A stretch of DNA of 64,000 nt, taken from contig NZ_BLPF01000002.1 in NCBI RefSeq assembly GCF_011764425.1, forward strand, positions 1,612,997 through 1,676,996, given 5' to 3'. The position numbers and the translations under genes are program-made. Below, one piece after another: positions 37,001-43,083 of the stretch. The notes below the pieces were generated by a model that ran no database searches, had not been told where the DNA came from, and saw only the letters and a program-made list of their open reading frames with translations. The first letter of the stretch is position 1; every line of letters starts with the position of its first letter. The DNA is from Phytohabitans houttuyneae (GTDB lineage Bacteria > Actinomycetota > Actinomycetes > Mycobacteriales > Micromonosporaceae).

Positions 37001-38304
37001 CCACCGCGCAGAGCGACGCGGCGGAGCTGGGACACCGCATCACCGGCGCCGTCGAACAGGTGCGGATCGCCCGGCAGGAGGCGGAGATCCTGGAACGGGA
37101 GATCGCCCACGGCGAGGCCGTCGCGACGTTCCTGAAGGACAAGTTCACAAACGCCGAACTGTACGGGTGGATGGCCGCGAGCCTGTCCGGGCTCTACTTC
37201 CAGGCGTACCACCTGGCGTACGAGATGGCGCGCGCCGCCGAGCAGGCCTACCGCTTCGAGCGCGGGCTGACCGCCGGCGAGGCCACGACGTTCATCCGGC
37301 CGGCGCACTGGCAGAGCCGCCGCAACGGCCTGCTCGCCGGTGACGGGCTCTGGCTCGACCTGGAACGCCTCGGCAAGGCGCACCTGGACGCCGGCGGGCG
37401 CGGCCTGGAGATCACCCGCCAGGTCTCGCTGCGGGCGCTGGACCCGATCGCGCTGCTGCGGCTGCGCGACGGCGGCAGGTGCGAGTTCGCGCTGACCGAG
37501 GCCCTGTTCGACCACGACTTCCCCGGCCACTACCGGCGCCAGCTCCGCACGGTGACCGTGACCTTCGCGGACGCCGACGGGCAACCGCTGGGCGTGAACG
37601 CCATGCTGACCCAGCTCGCCCACAAGACAGTGCTGGAAGCCGACCCCCAGGCGGTACGGCACCTGCTCGACCCGCAGGGCGCACCACCGGCGTCGGTCCG
37701 CGGCGACCTGCGGGCCGGCCAGCAGATCGCGCTGTCCCAACCGGACGGCGGGCGGGAGAACAACGGCCTGTTCGACGCCCGCTTCGACGACGACCGGTAC
37801 CTGCCGTTCGAGGGCACCGGCGCGGTTTCCCGGTGGAGCCTTGACCACCACGGCCGGCCGGTACGGGGCCTGTTCGACGTCGTCTTCACCGTCAAGTACA
37901 CGGCGGAGCAGGGCGGTGAGGCGTTCGCCAACGCGGTCCGGAGCATGCTGCGGCCGCGGCCCGCGGCACGCCTGTTCGACCTGGCCCGCGACTTCCCGCA
38001 GGAGTGGAGCGCCTTCCTGTCGGACGGGGACGGGCGCCTCGTCCTTCCGCTCACCGCCGAGATGTTCCCGGACCTGGCGAGCCAGCAGGTCACCGGCGTC
38101 TACGCGACGTACGAGCGGGCGGACGGCACCGGTACCCGGCTGCTGCTCGGCGGCGACCCGGCGATGGCCCTGCCCGAGGGGCAGCTACTGCCCACGCCGG
38201 GCCGCACGCTCGCCTCGCCGGGCTGGATGTTCACAGTGGACGGTCCGAAGGAGGACCTGCGCAACGTCGGTCTCGCCCTGACCTACCAAGCCCGCACCCT
38301 GTAG
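25093..38304 (+). CDS. giant Tc-toxin A-like protein with two hemopexin-repeat blocks
   Basis: 4403 residues from the ATG at 25093, behind GGAGGAA. Order: a TcA/VRP1-type helical N-terminus (1-1010, with EARSVYSPAAYLADLLQLAE); a first hemopexin-like block (about 1013-2346); an ABC-toxin region (2520-2640, with MGARGTTSRIREAIAAAQLF); a neuraminidase-like domain (LAIAGGYVYTKDQLPDG to VFVFWAVPEP); a second hemopexin block (2950-3337). Then come two long helices around LKVAAGISYAVPQFYVGPFI (3817-4013), the place of the TcA translocation channel, and a TcB-binding-like C-terminus. Typical TcA proteins are about 2500 residues; the excess is mostly propeller repeats. There is no signal peptide. TcA proteins bind cells and inject a toxin; that role here is inference. 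Confidence 0.88.
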   Translation: MHRDESLPSHDKVFGELDVPIVDEARSVYSPAAYLADLLQLAEDCATGVPEGAERLGDRRPDLARVLLDARASFTEVPYLDIVNEVLGERVGGGADPFARLAAARYPFLAPFSLAHERLRQCLRELGVDPVELYRRFAPHAHPDVVAREHLGLTAAEVTMVTTALDGGQALREQYNLGGGEAFDALADADRFRRAAGLTQAELRELVYGELGAGERDAAAAFFVHQGGEVVSLDADERRLVLAGGTGSVPVAWFDRASRFIRLARRTGMSFVELDRVLRACAGNRLDLAAVRALAVVSHLRRELDLPVDVVASLVAPIETLGVGDAAPADLFNRVFNVPFAALDGTVLRGPGMPPPDYAGLAELRCTGDILAPVNAEYRRRVGAAVGLAAHDLAAVVTRARERGPAGLFGRTGAGLAELSLLHRVGRLTAALDISVTELFALLDVLDSDPSMKRYTTFPVLVDSGASNAGGDLVLAGAEGPDAGLWLVQTLLAVVRWMRATGLTATDLAGILGGAAGEGAEDRLLLDGLRARFEAIAPAAAVFGSERFGERAAQVIRDVIADAAAGAGRGGSLLRVDPPLREAAARTALAELSAVAANDFLGLGLGDRLAAKAYTNLTLAGYLGEGGAVVVERVPATPAELRLRGDFAAYQDMLFDLVGKLCEGSEQPAFYPSDLASLAGMSEAERTELYDNLVHNGYLTSTGEVLDPGFFATIGNRTAFAVDADLADLADGVHALLLDLAGRSGALAPEDLHGLADAAAAQRVADRLAARHLRDGRLTEEAAALVADPDAALGLDGFTAAENATIAHQLRVILADGRPFRVDPAALTALGFTDDERRRLLAQLVEAGHLTEALGVAPQRLAYFAHAPHAADFGLPGLVDFRVEIFHLLHAAATETVAGTAHITGVLERLATAQHATLVEYLREGLGVPAATVQAICAAVAGDLDRALDVLVEPLLADPAAVADDPYPRRALRRMRGFARFATTVGLDADQVTLAFRDQDLTGKYPEPLALPPGADRIDALLESADGNVYVFHGADVWVYSAATHALLDDRPRSLADLSPALGQLATVDTAFADAAGAEWIVGRDGEGVPHTFVREPGRPRWLRRVHEWGVVANAFDGARRIDAAFVDEGGRTYLFHRDQYVRYAGDDHEYVDEGYPRQIVDWAETERRTAPLPERFRTSLDAAFHGLDGTTYLFAGDSFLPVRDGAGAQPIAGTWGTTANALAGAERVDATYVDGPALYVFAGNQVARYTAGIESAGVRVDDGYPCRIDAHLEHVPAEFDGGVEAAFADDAHVVHLFKDGRTVALDSANPAVVATASRWGHLPPALPEGTVDAALAGVDGHTYLFSGETYIRYSGTDYSTVDLGYPRRIDGDWAGLRRVDAAFVQDGATYLFGAAGLLFDVSIGHRDEDLDAGRLPRDLGQRLLAHGVTVADGAPVTGQDPLWQVTAEDGIALRLLRVDEDRLEVRCDPATEMAFHVRYSTPDYAVPDPGYPRPMSDNWWNLPEDLVEEGAAFARVDAVLTGRDNRTYLFSGGQFLVFDNKRRWWSEPRTLEQHWDSLPFGGVDAAFVGTDGRTYLFHRGRYARYSTADYTRLDDRYPAAVTPFWGKVANNLARTGRVDAVLVLDGEDGARHTYLFSGDQFIRYTGAAAGATADIGYPRALSALSQEPRLGNLRVSLPGVSAAFADRGSVYLFSGDTCHVVSESAHRRYDDLAQDVVGCAYVDDGEVCVEHPGGWYRYSALEGTAVARDPVRPRSLRRVPVSWRTGLDAVLRGVDGNTYLFQGTSCYNADLGREYPLAEEWGRPRNTIFHDSAVDAAFVGTDGRTYVFRDDQFVVYAGDTYLDAEVEGDARPVAEHWGGLTRVALAYVRDGVTHLFEPADATGAIRYVTYSGADYSRPDHDRPRTTDASFWEVPERDRPAGFTMPAAVLASGTSTLLLIGEDCLAHNDAAGTWSAPRPIARIWPGTGRLDALTAAFTGRDGATYFFDGEDFIRHDGRSAAAREPIRARWARTRNNFLTRTGEDIVDAALVHRGVTFLFSGDQYVRYSGPDYRYADPGYPKQIVGNIRSEEAFAALPAEVEDDLAERFAAGGRAMVDAAVADERTVYLFVGRTCHAVSGELAAAYDIARLGQARNNVAERGRVDAALVLGEHTYLFSGDQYVRYTGGDYGRADDAHPRTIAAGLPGELGVPALPEAFHDGIDAAFETGDGRTILFAGEQVVSIKDGAVTPGSIEGWGTVQNDFRAERAGLDAAFVAATGELYAFAGSQYVRYAPLALDTVEPGYPRRIEDSWGDLPDGFEQRVDGAFRFAGRTYLARGDEYVRYSGDGYSAVDGTYPQPFRHRWTDAADYRLSDLRTIARFAELARTHPDSDGGLATFLLPDPRVVADPYRHLADLFGWDAGELKWCRRNSRLFTGVGEGGPDGADGDRLELEFLAALSDVFALAARLGTPPSQVHAALWSPLHRDGDAGAAADALHTLLARRTGAERWPALARRLHDELNLRKRDVLVAAVLGDSGETSRDLFVRHLLDVDMGARGTTSRIREAIAAAQLFIHRYLLGLELAGGDEETRQRVKQWWGWMRNYRVWEANRRAFLYPENVLRPELRPTKTNAFHALEDELLRGEITAEGVENAYRRYLDEYTEVSRLAIAGGYVYTKDQLPDGPRRLVLFGRTRTAPRRYYHRRAEFADRAKLSASWEPWQPVDVRIDADHVHPVHAFGRVFVFWAVPEPVTEDDPNTTSVVARSAPDGQVISGRGRAQRIRIHYSFQNLNQQWVPAQTLGTGVREEGTISGATLLLLPRMKTADQMSIVVSCAYTVTAKGEGAAEPTTRTGNALFELNPELYAEDLLATGDAATETAALVAEATALEADRTEAAAERVARIFVDPVGEGDVVRFDAPAGSDLWFSVDHKGGSFLCRAAAVEPLELVTTALAPNGERLPDRPAVDAAVELPSGDRYFFDNTANTYLHIGPPPAAGEALVTGGGPIAPRWGRVPSPLTAAGTVDSVLFRGDQTFVFSGETYVRFTGVPFGDPDAGYPRPLRDNPDTLPRWERLDVAFTAPNGVEYFLDNTGDRLVTSTDLAAAAAAAAAAEAEGKTPEPVTTRSVAAGLWPRSGKPEQFGTVDAAVVTEKATYLISGQWYVRFWRRTGGGGGSSQQRKVLPLAPNNDDLPTDFTISAGVWRDGRMYYFGDGEDFYEIDRAGNRVTRPTYGTTALAQTQDVDAAWATADHLYLTTGAQYVRYTLDGGTVPYFVDPGYPEDLPVAVEAAFRRDSTVYLFAGDGYTHLGIDQEPADMGELRAAAGAWGDLPGADLPPFDAALTTATDLYLFHGGGYVRYPKTVGVNRPYEHAALPFEMIRLTTGTASTLNRRLLAGGLPALLALSTQETDEVTVTTDETATSAIRVRPELVDANRLPTGSHLDFGNANGLYYWEIFFHAPLLIAQALNGAQRFEDARRWYEYVFDPTNPGSYWRFLPFLAVDPRALAAALDHDLDRLSDVDLPAGGVATALGPVVDALRALAPALAQNRDPATERERLALATVTGRQPREQVDTAVAALVALADLTAAQRDALAALQEHLVLLAELVRQLDLAADRDALLKVYRDNPFDPYAVADLRPVAYRRAVVMGYVDNLLDWADLLFRQYTPESVDEARMLYMLAHDLLGERPERLGTQLRPPSESFAELAAGGDLDLVGFFTAGGTMTTGGGSVHAGVANAYFQIPENTLFEEYWTRIEDRLRKIRQSLDIMGIGQPLPLFAPPIDPLALVRGAAAGNGLDLAAASTPPAVPHYRFAFTHRRAQELVDKLRQFGSDLLGVLERASAEELSLLQGRQEREIRALTRDVKQAQISVAEQNHAELTVSLAEARARSTHYENLIATGMTQLEHAQLDNMSSAVDAHLAASVLKVAAGISYAVPQFYVGPFIIGTDTGGRQLGDSIDKASEVSESLGEMFSMLGEVLGIQAQHARTAEDWELQLATAQSDAAELGHRITGAVEQVRIARQEAEILEREIAHGEAVATFLKDKFTNAELYGWMAASLSGLYFQAYHLAYEMARAAEQAYRFERGLTAGEATTFIRPAHWQSRRNGLLAGDGLWLDLERLGKAHLDAGGRGLEITRQVSLRALDPIALLRLRDGGRCEFALTEALFDHDFPGHYRRQLRTVTVTFADADGQPLGVNAMLTQLAHKTVLEADPQAVRHLLDPQGAPPASVRGDLRAGQQIALSQPDGGRENNGLFDARFDDDRYLPFEGTGAVSRWSLDHHGRPVRGLFDVVFTVKYTAEQGGEAFANAVRSMLRPRPAARLFDLARDFPQEWSAFLSDGDGRLVLPLTAEMFPDLASQQVTGVYATYERADGTGTRLLLGGDPAMALPEGQLLPTPGRTLASPGWMFTVDGPKEDLRNVGLALTYQARTL
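28129..32145 (+). repeat. hemopexin-like repeat block 1 (about 25 repeats) inside the TcA-like gene
   Basis: Repeats of roughly 50 residues follow the pattern VDAAF-x-TYLFSGDQYVRY-x-DxGYP-x-I. I count about 25 by eye, some degenerate (for example CDPATEMAFHVRYS and EVCVEHPGGWYRYS). At DNA level CTACCTGTTC-TCCGGCGACCAG recurs. Four repeats make one propeller, so about six propellers are implied. Confidence 0.75.
33940..35100 (+). repeat. hemopexin-like repeat block 2 (about 8 repeats) inside the TcA-like gene
   Basis: About eight further repeats, among them QTFVFSGETYVRFTG, ATYLISGQWYVRFWR, HLYLTTGAQYVRYTL and TVYLFAGDGYTHLG. They sit between the neuraminidase-like domain and the channel region. 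Eight repeats would form two propellers. An Ala-rich insertion (LAAAAAAAAAAEAEG) interrupts the block near 34330. Confidence 0.7.
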
Positions 38305-38321
38305 CCGAACGGAGCAGACCG

Positions 38322-40529
38322 ATGACCTCCACCCACCACAAGAACCGCCCGAAGGCCGGCTCGTTCTCGGCCAGACCCACCACGCCGCCGGCCAACGCAC
38401 CCACCCAGGCCAACGCACCCGCCCAGGCCAATGCCGGCCCCCAGGCCAATGCCGGCCCCCAGGCCAACGCCGGGCCCCAGGCCGGGGGCAACCAGCCTCA
38501 GCCGGCCGCCACGCCCGCGACCGACGACGCCCTGGTCAAGAACAAGCGCGACGAGCTCGCCAACCGGTTTCAGGAGTCGATGTCGGATCCGGGCTACGTC
38601 AAAACCCTTGTCGACGATCTGGCGAACGGGAAGCCGGACCAGGTTCGCGAGGTGATCGACTATCTGCGGTCGCCGAAGGTGAAGGCGCCCTGGCCAGGCC
38701 GGATCAAGGCCGCGCAGGCGCTCGTCGAGGCCACCTTCGCGAATCCGAAGGCCCTGGCCGCGCTTTACGAGGACCCCAAGCTGTTCGCGGTGCTGGTGAT
38801 GGTGGCCAACGACATCCAGCCGTCCGGCTGGCTCGGCGCCAAGGTAGCCGCGTTCCCTCTGCGGCAGGACCTGGCGATGACGATGATTGAGAGCTGCTGG
38901 AAGGACTTCGCGGCTCCGACCAAGCTCGACCCAAACCTGCGCGACTGGCTGCTTGGCCTGGTGAGCGTCAAGCAGCTCAACGAGCGCGGCAGCGGCCGTG
39001 CCGGCAGGTTGCTCAACCTGCTGTGGAACTCCAAGGAGTACGGCGCGATCAAGAACCTCATTGCCGGAGGCATCGACATCCTGCAGCCGGCCACCGCCAC
39101 CTGGCCGAGAGGACCAGAGGACGAGGGTGTCTACAGCGGGTTCGTCCAGCCGCTGGGGCACGTGCTCGCCGAGTCGGTCTGGCTCGTGTACCTCAAGGCA
39201 CAGAAGGCACTGCCGAGCCTGCCGCACGCGCACGAGGAGCAGACCCGAGACGCGAAGATCGACCACATCGAGGAGATGCTGAAGATTATCGGTGGGTGGC
39301 AGAAGGAGCAGCGGCCCTTCCTCACGACATACGCCGACGTGGTCAATAGCGGCTTGGTCAAGGCGTTCCTGACCAAGAAGGGCACGATCTGGGGCTTCGA
39401 GAACATCCGGATGCCGTTCGTGCACGCCGTACGTGCCCTGGTCGACCCGCAGCCGCTGCGCATGATGGAGCTGTGGGAGACGGTCAAGATCGCCCTGGGA
39501 AAGGGTGAGTACGCGAAGCTGCTGGCTGATCCCGACACCACGATCGACCGGTTGATCAAGCTTGGCGTGGCGGACTTCCGGAAGAACGTCGCCGAGCATC
39601 CCTTCGAGTTCATGGACTACGGCGACATCGAAGCGTTCATCGCCGAGTTCGAGGCGCAGTGCAAGACCTTCCTGCAGGCACTGGCGCAGCCGACCCGGCT
39701 GCCCAAGTTCGCCACCGCGGCGATCGGCGGCCAGGACTACACCAAACACCTCGGCTCGTTCGGCTGCCAGGCCGGCCTGTACTGGGCGAAGAAGACCGGC
39801 AAGCCCGTCTACTACTGCATCGACGGCGTCGACTTCAAGGACGTCACGGAGTACAAGAGGTTCAAAACCAAGGCGATCAACGCGCACCTGCACGACGGCA
39901 AACCGGCCTACACCGACGCGATCACGCTGGCCGAGCTCCGGGAGATCCTGCGGCACTGGGACGAACTGGCCGACACCGTCATCTTCGTGGAGAAGGGCGA
40001 GATCCTCAAGGACGCCGAGATCAAGGTCAAGGGCTGGCGTGCCGATCTCTTCAAGGACGAGGGAAAGGACGCGGACGGCAGGAAGCCGAAGGAAAAGCCG
40101 GCGCCCGGGACGGAGCCGCGTCTCGCACCCACGCGTGCGGCCCTGCAGCCCATCATCGACACGTACATCAAGCCGCTCGGCCTGCCAGAGGCACACGTGA
40201 ACAGCATCGGCGACCACGACATCATGCGGGTCGCCACGGCGGTCGACATGTTGCGGATCGCGGCGGCCGCCAAGGACACCAGCGTCGTCGGCCTGTGCCT
40301 TCAGTCCGCCAGCATCCTCGCCGCACACGGGATCCTGCCCGAAGACTTCGCCTACGGGTTCGACCAGCTGCTCAAGGAGAAGGACCCCGTCCGGCGGTCC
40401 ACGCTCGTCACCGGACTCTTGTGGCAGCTGGCGGAGGCCGGCATCAGCGACCACCTCGCCAAGCCCCTCGCCGAGGCCGTCCGGCGCGTCCCGCCGCCGC
40501 CCCCGCCGCCTCCACCGGCCAAGAGCTGA
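38322..40529 (+). CDS. uncharacterised 735-aa protein, partner gene of the TcA-like protein
   Basis: The ATG at 38322 has GGAG upstream and begins 17 bp after the TcA-like stop, so the two form an operon. The first 75 residues are low-complexity, with a QANAGP tandem repeat; the last are nine prolines and AKS. The body is helical to about residue 430. A compact segment follows (LGSFGCQAGLYWAKKTGKPV, YYCIDGVDFKDVTEYKRFK, LAELREILRHWDELADTVIF), then another helical part. I recognise no family. The disordered ends and position suggest a secreted partner or cargo of the TcA-like protein, which is inference. It carries no RHS repeats, so it is not TcB/TcC. Confidence 0.8.
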   Translation: MTSTHHKNRPKAGSFSARPTTPPANAPTQANAPAQANAGPQANAGPQANAGPQAGGNQPQPAATPATDDALVKNKRDELANRFQESMSDPGYVKTLVDDLANGKPDQVREVIDYLRSPKVKAPWPGRIKAAQALVEATFANPKALAALYEDPKLFAVLVMVANDIQPSGWLGAKVAAFPLRQDLAMTMIESCWKDFAAPTKLDPNLRDWLLGLVSVKQLNERGSGRAGRLLNLLWNSKEYGAIKNLIAGGIDILQPATATWPRGPEDEGVYSGFVQPLGHVLAESVWLVYLKAQKALPSLPHAHEEQTRDAKIDHIEEMLKIIGGWQKEQRPFLTTYADVVNSGLVKAFLTKKGTIWGFENIRMPFVHAVRALVDPQPLRMMELWETVKIALGKGEYAKLLADPDTTIDRLIKLGVADFRKNVAEHPFEFMDYGDIEAFIAEFEAQCKTFLQALAQPTRLPKFATAAIGGQDYTKHLGSFGCQAGLYWAKKTGKPVYYCIDGVDFKDVTEYKRFKTKAINAHLHDGKPAYTDAITLAELREILRHWDELADTVIFVEKGEILKDAEIKVKGWRADLFKDEGKDADGRKPKEKPAPGTEPRLAPTRAALQPIIDTYIKPLGLPEAHVNSIGDHDIMRVATAVDMLRIAAAAKDTSVVGLCLQSASILAAHGILPEDFAYGFDQLLKEKDPVRRSTLVTGLLWQLAEAGISDHLAKPLAEAVRRVPPPPPPPPPAKS
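38402..38485 (+). repeat. 18-bp tandem repeat coding QANAGP units
   Basis: About four and a half units close to CAGGCCAATGCCGGCCCC encode PTQANA, PAQANA, GPQANA, GPQANA and GPQAGG. The two central units are identical. This is a coding low-complexity linker and is likely to vary in copy number between strains. Confidence 0.7.
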
Positions 40530-40533
40530 GCCA

Positions 40534-40552
40534 CCGGTAGCGCGGCTACCGG
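40534..40552. terminator. bidirectional stem-loop between convergent genes
   Basis: CCGGTAGC (40534-40541) and GCTACCGG (40545-40552) form a perfect 8-bp stem with loop GCG. It lies just after the stop at 40529 and spans the stop of the opposite-strand gene at 40546. Confidence 0.55.
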
Positions 40553-41577
40553 GCCGGCAGCGCCGCGTCCAGCTCGTGCCAGGTGGCCGGGTCGCGGACG
40601 TCGGCGAAGCTCATGCCGGCGACCACCCTGGCCATCTCCGCGCGGGACACGGTGCCGCTGCCGACGTCCACCGTGAACGTGCCGAAGTCGACCGCGCACC
40701 GGCGGCCGTCGACGAGGTCGGTGCACTGCGCGGGCCGGCCGGCGATCGTGCGGTCGGGGCGCCAGCCGGGCCGGCCGCTCGGCGGGCCGTCCAGCACCGT
40801 GATGTCCATGGCGCCGCCGTCACGTTCGAGCTGCACGACCGACAGTGCGGCCGGACTCGCCTGGACGACGTGGAACGGCCGGTACCCGGCGGGCAGGTAG
40901 CTGAGCCGGTACGGCACCGTCACCTCGTAGGGCGCGGTGAACCGCACCGCCTCCGCCAGGCTGACGAGGGTCTGCTGAGGCAGCGGCGGCCCGGACGTCT
41001 CGATGACGGCCCAGCCACCGGGCGCGTGCTCCCAGCGGATGGCGCTCGCGGCGCCCTTGACCGAGTACCAGGCTGGCTTGCCGTTGACCCGCACGCGCGC
41101 CGGGCTGTCGGAGACGTCCCAGGCGGCGCGGCTCTTGGTGTCCGCCCGGTGCACGAAGAGCTGGGCGCGGGCCGGCCCCTCCCCGGCCGGGCGGATGGCG
41201 GCGATCTGCACGTCGGCGTTGACGCCCATGGGCTGCAGCGTGAAGCCGGCGATCGGGCCGGGGCGCAGCGTGAACGCGAACGGGGGCCGCGGACCGCTCG
41301 GCACCGGCGCGGAAGAGGGGGTGGCCGCGGTGCCGGCAACCGGTGCGGTCACCGTCCGGACCGGGTCCTGCCGGTCAGGACCACCGGACCACTGGTGTAC
41401 CGCCACCGGCAGGCCGGCCGCCATGACAGCGGCGGTGGCGGCCGCCGCGCCGGCGGTGTGCCGGCGCCGCCGCCTGACAGCGGTGCGCCGGGCACGTTCC
41501 AGCACCCGGTCCCGGTCCGGCGCCAGAACCTCCCGCTCGACGAGCGCGGCGCGCAGGTCTTCCTCGGTACGCATCAT
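40546..41577 (-). CDS. membrane anti-sigma-like protein paired with the SigE-family factor
   Basis: 343 residues. The ATG at 41577 overlaps the sigma factor stop (ATGA). A cytoplasmic N-terminus of about 35 residues (RTEEDLRAALVEREVLAPDR) and an Arg cluster precede one membrane helix (AGAAAATAAVMAAGLPVAV). About 270 extracellular residues follow, strand-rich (FAFTLRPGPIAGFTLQPMGV, VTVPYRLSYLPAGYRPFHVV). The topology and coupling to the sigma gene suggest control of that sigma factor, although I see no zinc-anti-sigma HxxxCxxC motif. Function is therefore inferred from context. Confidence 0.7.
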   Translation of the reverse strand: MMRTEEDLRAALVEREVLAPDRDRVLERARRTAVRRRRRHTAGAAAATAAVMAAGLPVAVHQWSGGPDRQDPVRTVTAPVAGTAATPSSAPVPSGPRPPFAFTLRPGPIAGFTLQPMGVNADVQIAAIRPAGEGPARAQLFVHRADTKSRAAWDVSDSPARVRVNGKPAWYSVKGAASAIRWEHAPGGWAVIETSGPPLPQQTLVSLAEAVRFTAPYEVTVPYRLSYLPAGYRPFHVVQASPAALSVVQLERDGGAMDITVLDGPPSGRPGWRPDRTIAGRPAQCTDLVDGRRCAVDFGTFTVDVGSGTVSRAEMARVVAGMSFADVRDPATWHELDAALPAR

Positions 41578-42107
41578 TGATCCTTCCTGACCAGAGCGGC
41601 TTGCCTGCGGTGCAGGTCGACGGGGTCCAGTTCGACGCGGAGTGTGGCCAGCGCGCGCGAGGCGTAGCCGCGTACCGTGCTCGGCCCGCAGCCCAGCACG
41701 TCCGCGATCTCGCCGTCGGACAAACCCTCGTAGTAGCGGAGCACGAGCACGACCTGCTGCCGGCGCGGCAGCCGGGCCAGCTCGGTGAGCAGGGCGTCGC
41801 GCTCGGCGTGCACGGTCGCCGCGTCCCGCTGCGCGGCCATCCACAAGGGACGGTGGTCCTCCGCGAGGCGGCCGATCGGTATCAGCCGCGTCCAGCGCCC
41901 CCGCCGCCAGGACAGAAACTCGTTGGTGACCATCCGGCGCACGTACAGGTCCGGCGCGCCGTGCCGGGTGATCCGCGACCACCGCGCGTGCGCGCGGGCG
42001 AGCACCTCCTGCACGATGTCCTCGGCGAGCTCCCGGTCCCCGGTGAGCACGGCGGCGTACCTGAGCAACGCGGGAGACCGCGACGCGGCGTACTCCTCGA
42101 AGGTCAT
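41574..42107 (-). CDS. SigE-family ECF RNA polymerase sigma factor
   Basis: 177 residues from the ATG at 42107, behind GGGAGG; the frame extends to 42137 but the Shine-Dalgarno favours the shorter form. Region 2 is FEEYAASRSPALLRYAAVLT with AEDIVQEVLARAHARW and VRRMVTNEFLSWRRGR. Region 4 is LARLPRRQQVVLVLRYYEGL with SDGEIADVLGCGPSTVRGYA. These are typical of the actinobacterial SigE-like ECF group (SigE70 type). The downstream membrane protein overlaps by 4 bp. Confidence 0.9.
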   Translation of the reverse strand: MTFEEYAASRSPALLRYAAVLTGDRELAEDIVQEVLARAHARWSRITRHGAPDLYVRRMVTNEFLSWRRGRWTRLIPIGRLAEDHRPLWMAAQRDAATVHAERDALLTELARLPRRQQVVLVLRYYEGLSDGEIADVLGCGPSTVRGYASRALATLRVELDPVDLHRRQAALVRKDQ

Positions 42108-42175
42108 CTCGCCTCCCGTCCCTGACGACCTGTCCACCCCTTAACACGCCGCCCGGGCGCGATCTGCTGTGCGGG

Positions 42176-43021
42176 TCAGGCGGAAAGTCCGGCGGCGGTG
42201 AGGCTCGCCTCCCACAGGCGGCGGGCCCGCTCCGGATCGGTGGCGCGGCGGGTGGCGGGCATCGGCGCCCGGGACGCGAAGTACCCGCCAGCCCGCAGCG
42301 CCTCGCCGGCGGTGGCGAGCCAGACGAGCGTGTCGGCCGCCCGCTCGGGCGTGCGGAAGAACATCGGCACGGCTCGGCCCAGCGTGAACAGCGGGCTCGT
42401 GCGGCCGAAGCCGGTCAGCACCGCGCCCGGGAAGAAGCAGGTCGGCACGACGCCGAGCGGCGCCCACCGGCGTGCGGCCTCGACCGTGAAGAGCAGGTTG
42501 GCCTGCTTGCTCGCGCCGTACGCCAGCCAGCGGCTGCGGTAGCGGGTCAGCGGCGCGAACGGGTTGTCGGGGTCGAGCCACCCCCACGCCTCGGCGAGCG
42601 ACCCGGTGGTGACCAGCCGGGCCGGGCCGGGGGTGGCCGCGCGCAGGTTGTCCAGCAGCAGGTGGCTGAGCAGGAACCCGGCGAGGTGGTTGACCTGCAT
42701 CGTGACGTCGTACCCGTCGACGGTCGCGCGGCGCCACGGGCCGAGCGCGCCCGCGTTGTTGACCAGGACGTCGATCCGGGGGTGGGCGGCGCGCAGGTCG
42801 GCGGCGACCCGGCGCACCTCGTCGAGGACCGCGAAGTCGGCCCGGTGGGCGGCCGGGGTGCGGCCGCCGGCACGCGCGACGCGCTGCACCGCCCGCTCCA
42901 GCCGGCCCGGGTCGCGGCCGAGCAGGACGACCTCGTCACCGGCGCGGGCGAGCGCCTCGGCGGCGGCGAGCCCGATCCCGGAGCTGCCGCCGGTGACCAC
43001 CACGGTGCGCCTGTGCGACAC
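42176..43021 (-). CDS. short-chain dehydrogenase/reductase
   Basis: 281 residues from the GTG at 43021. The NAD(P)-binding motif is TGGSSGIG and the structural motif is NNAG. The catalytic Tyr-x3-Lys is YGASK, and a Ser in TTGSLAEAW fits the third catalytic residue. The insert between Ser and Tyr (LDPDNPFAPLTRYRSRW) and the C-terminal region resemble retinol-dehydrogenase-like SDRs that reduce or oxidise small alcohols or ketones. The substrate is unknown. It is divergent from the DUF998 gene, with only 62 bp between starts. Confidence 0.85.
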   Translation of the reverse strand: MSHRRTVVVTGGSSGIGLAAAEALARAGDEVVLLGRDPGRLERAVQRVARAGGRTPAAHRADFAVLDEVRRVAADLRAAHPRIDVLVNNAGALGPWRRATVDGYDVTMQVNHLAGFLLSHLLLDNLRAATPGPARLVTTGSLAEAWGWLDPDNPFAPLTRYRSRWLAYGASKQANLLFTVEAARRWAPLGVVPTCFFPGAVLTGFGRTSPLFTLGRAVPMFFRTPERAADTLVWLATAGEALRAGGYFASRAPMPATRRATDPERARRLWEASLTAAGLSA

Positions 43022-43083
43022 CGTTACAACCTACGGCCCCGGTACGCCACCTGCCGGCCCCGCGGCCGTAGGGTCACGAAGTT

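Noticed and set aside
34546-37851. A second long antisense frame over the TcA-like C-terminus
   Set aside because: Same composition artefact; the sense strand encodes the channel helices.
38402-38485. CRISPR-like array
   Set aside because: Units are 18 bp, contiguous without spacers, and in frame with a protein; this is a coding tandem repeat.
25093-40529. Contractile injection system or type VI cluster
   Set aside because: No sheath, tube, baseplate or AAA+ assembly genes flank the TcA-like operon in this window.
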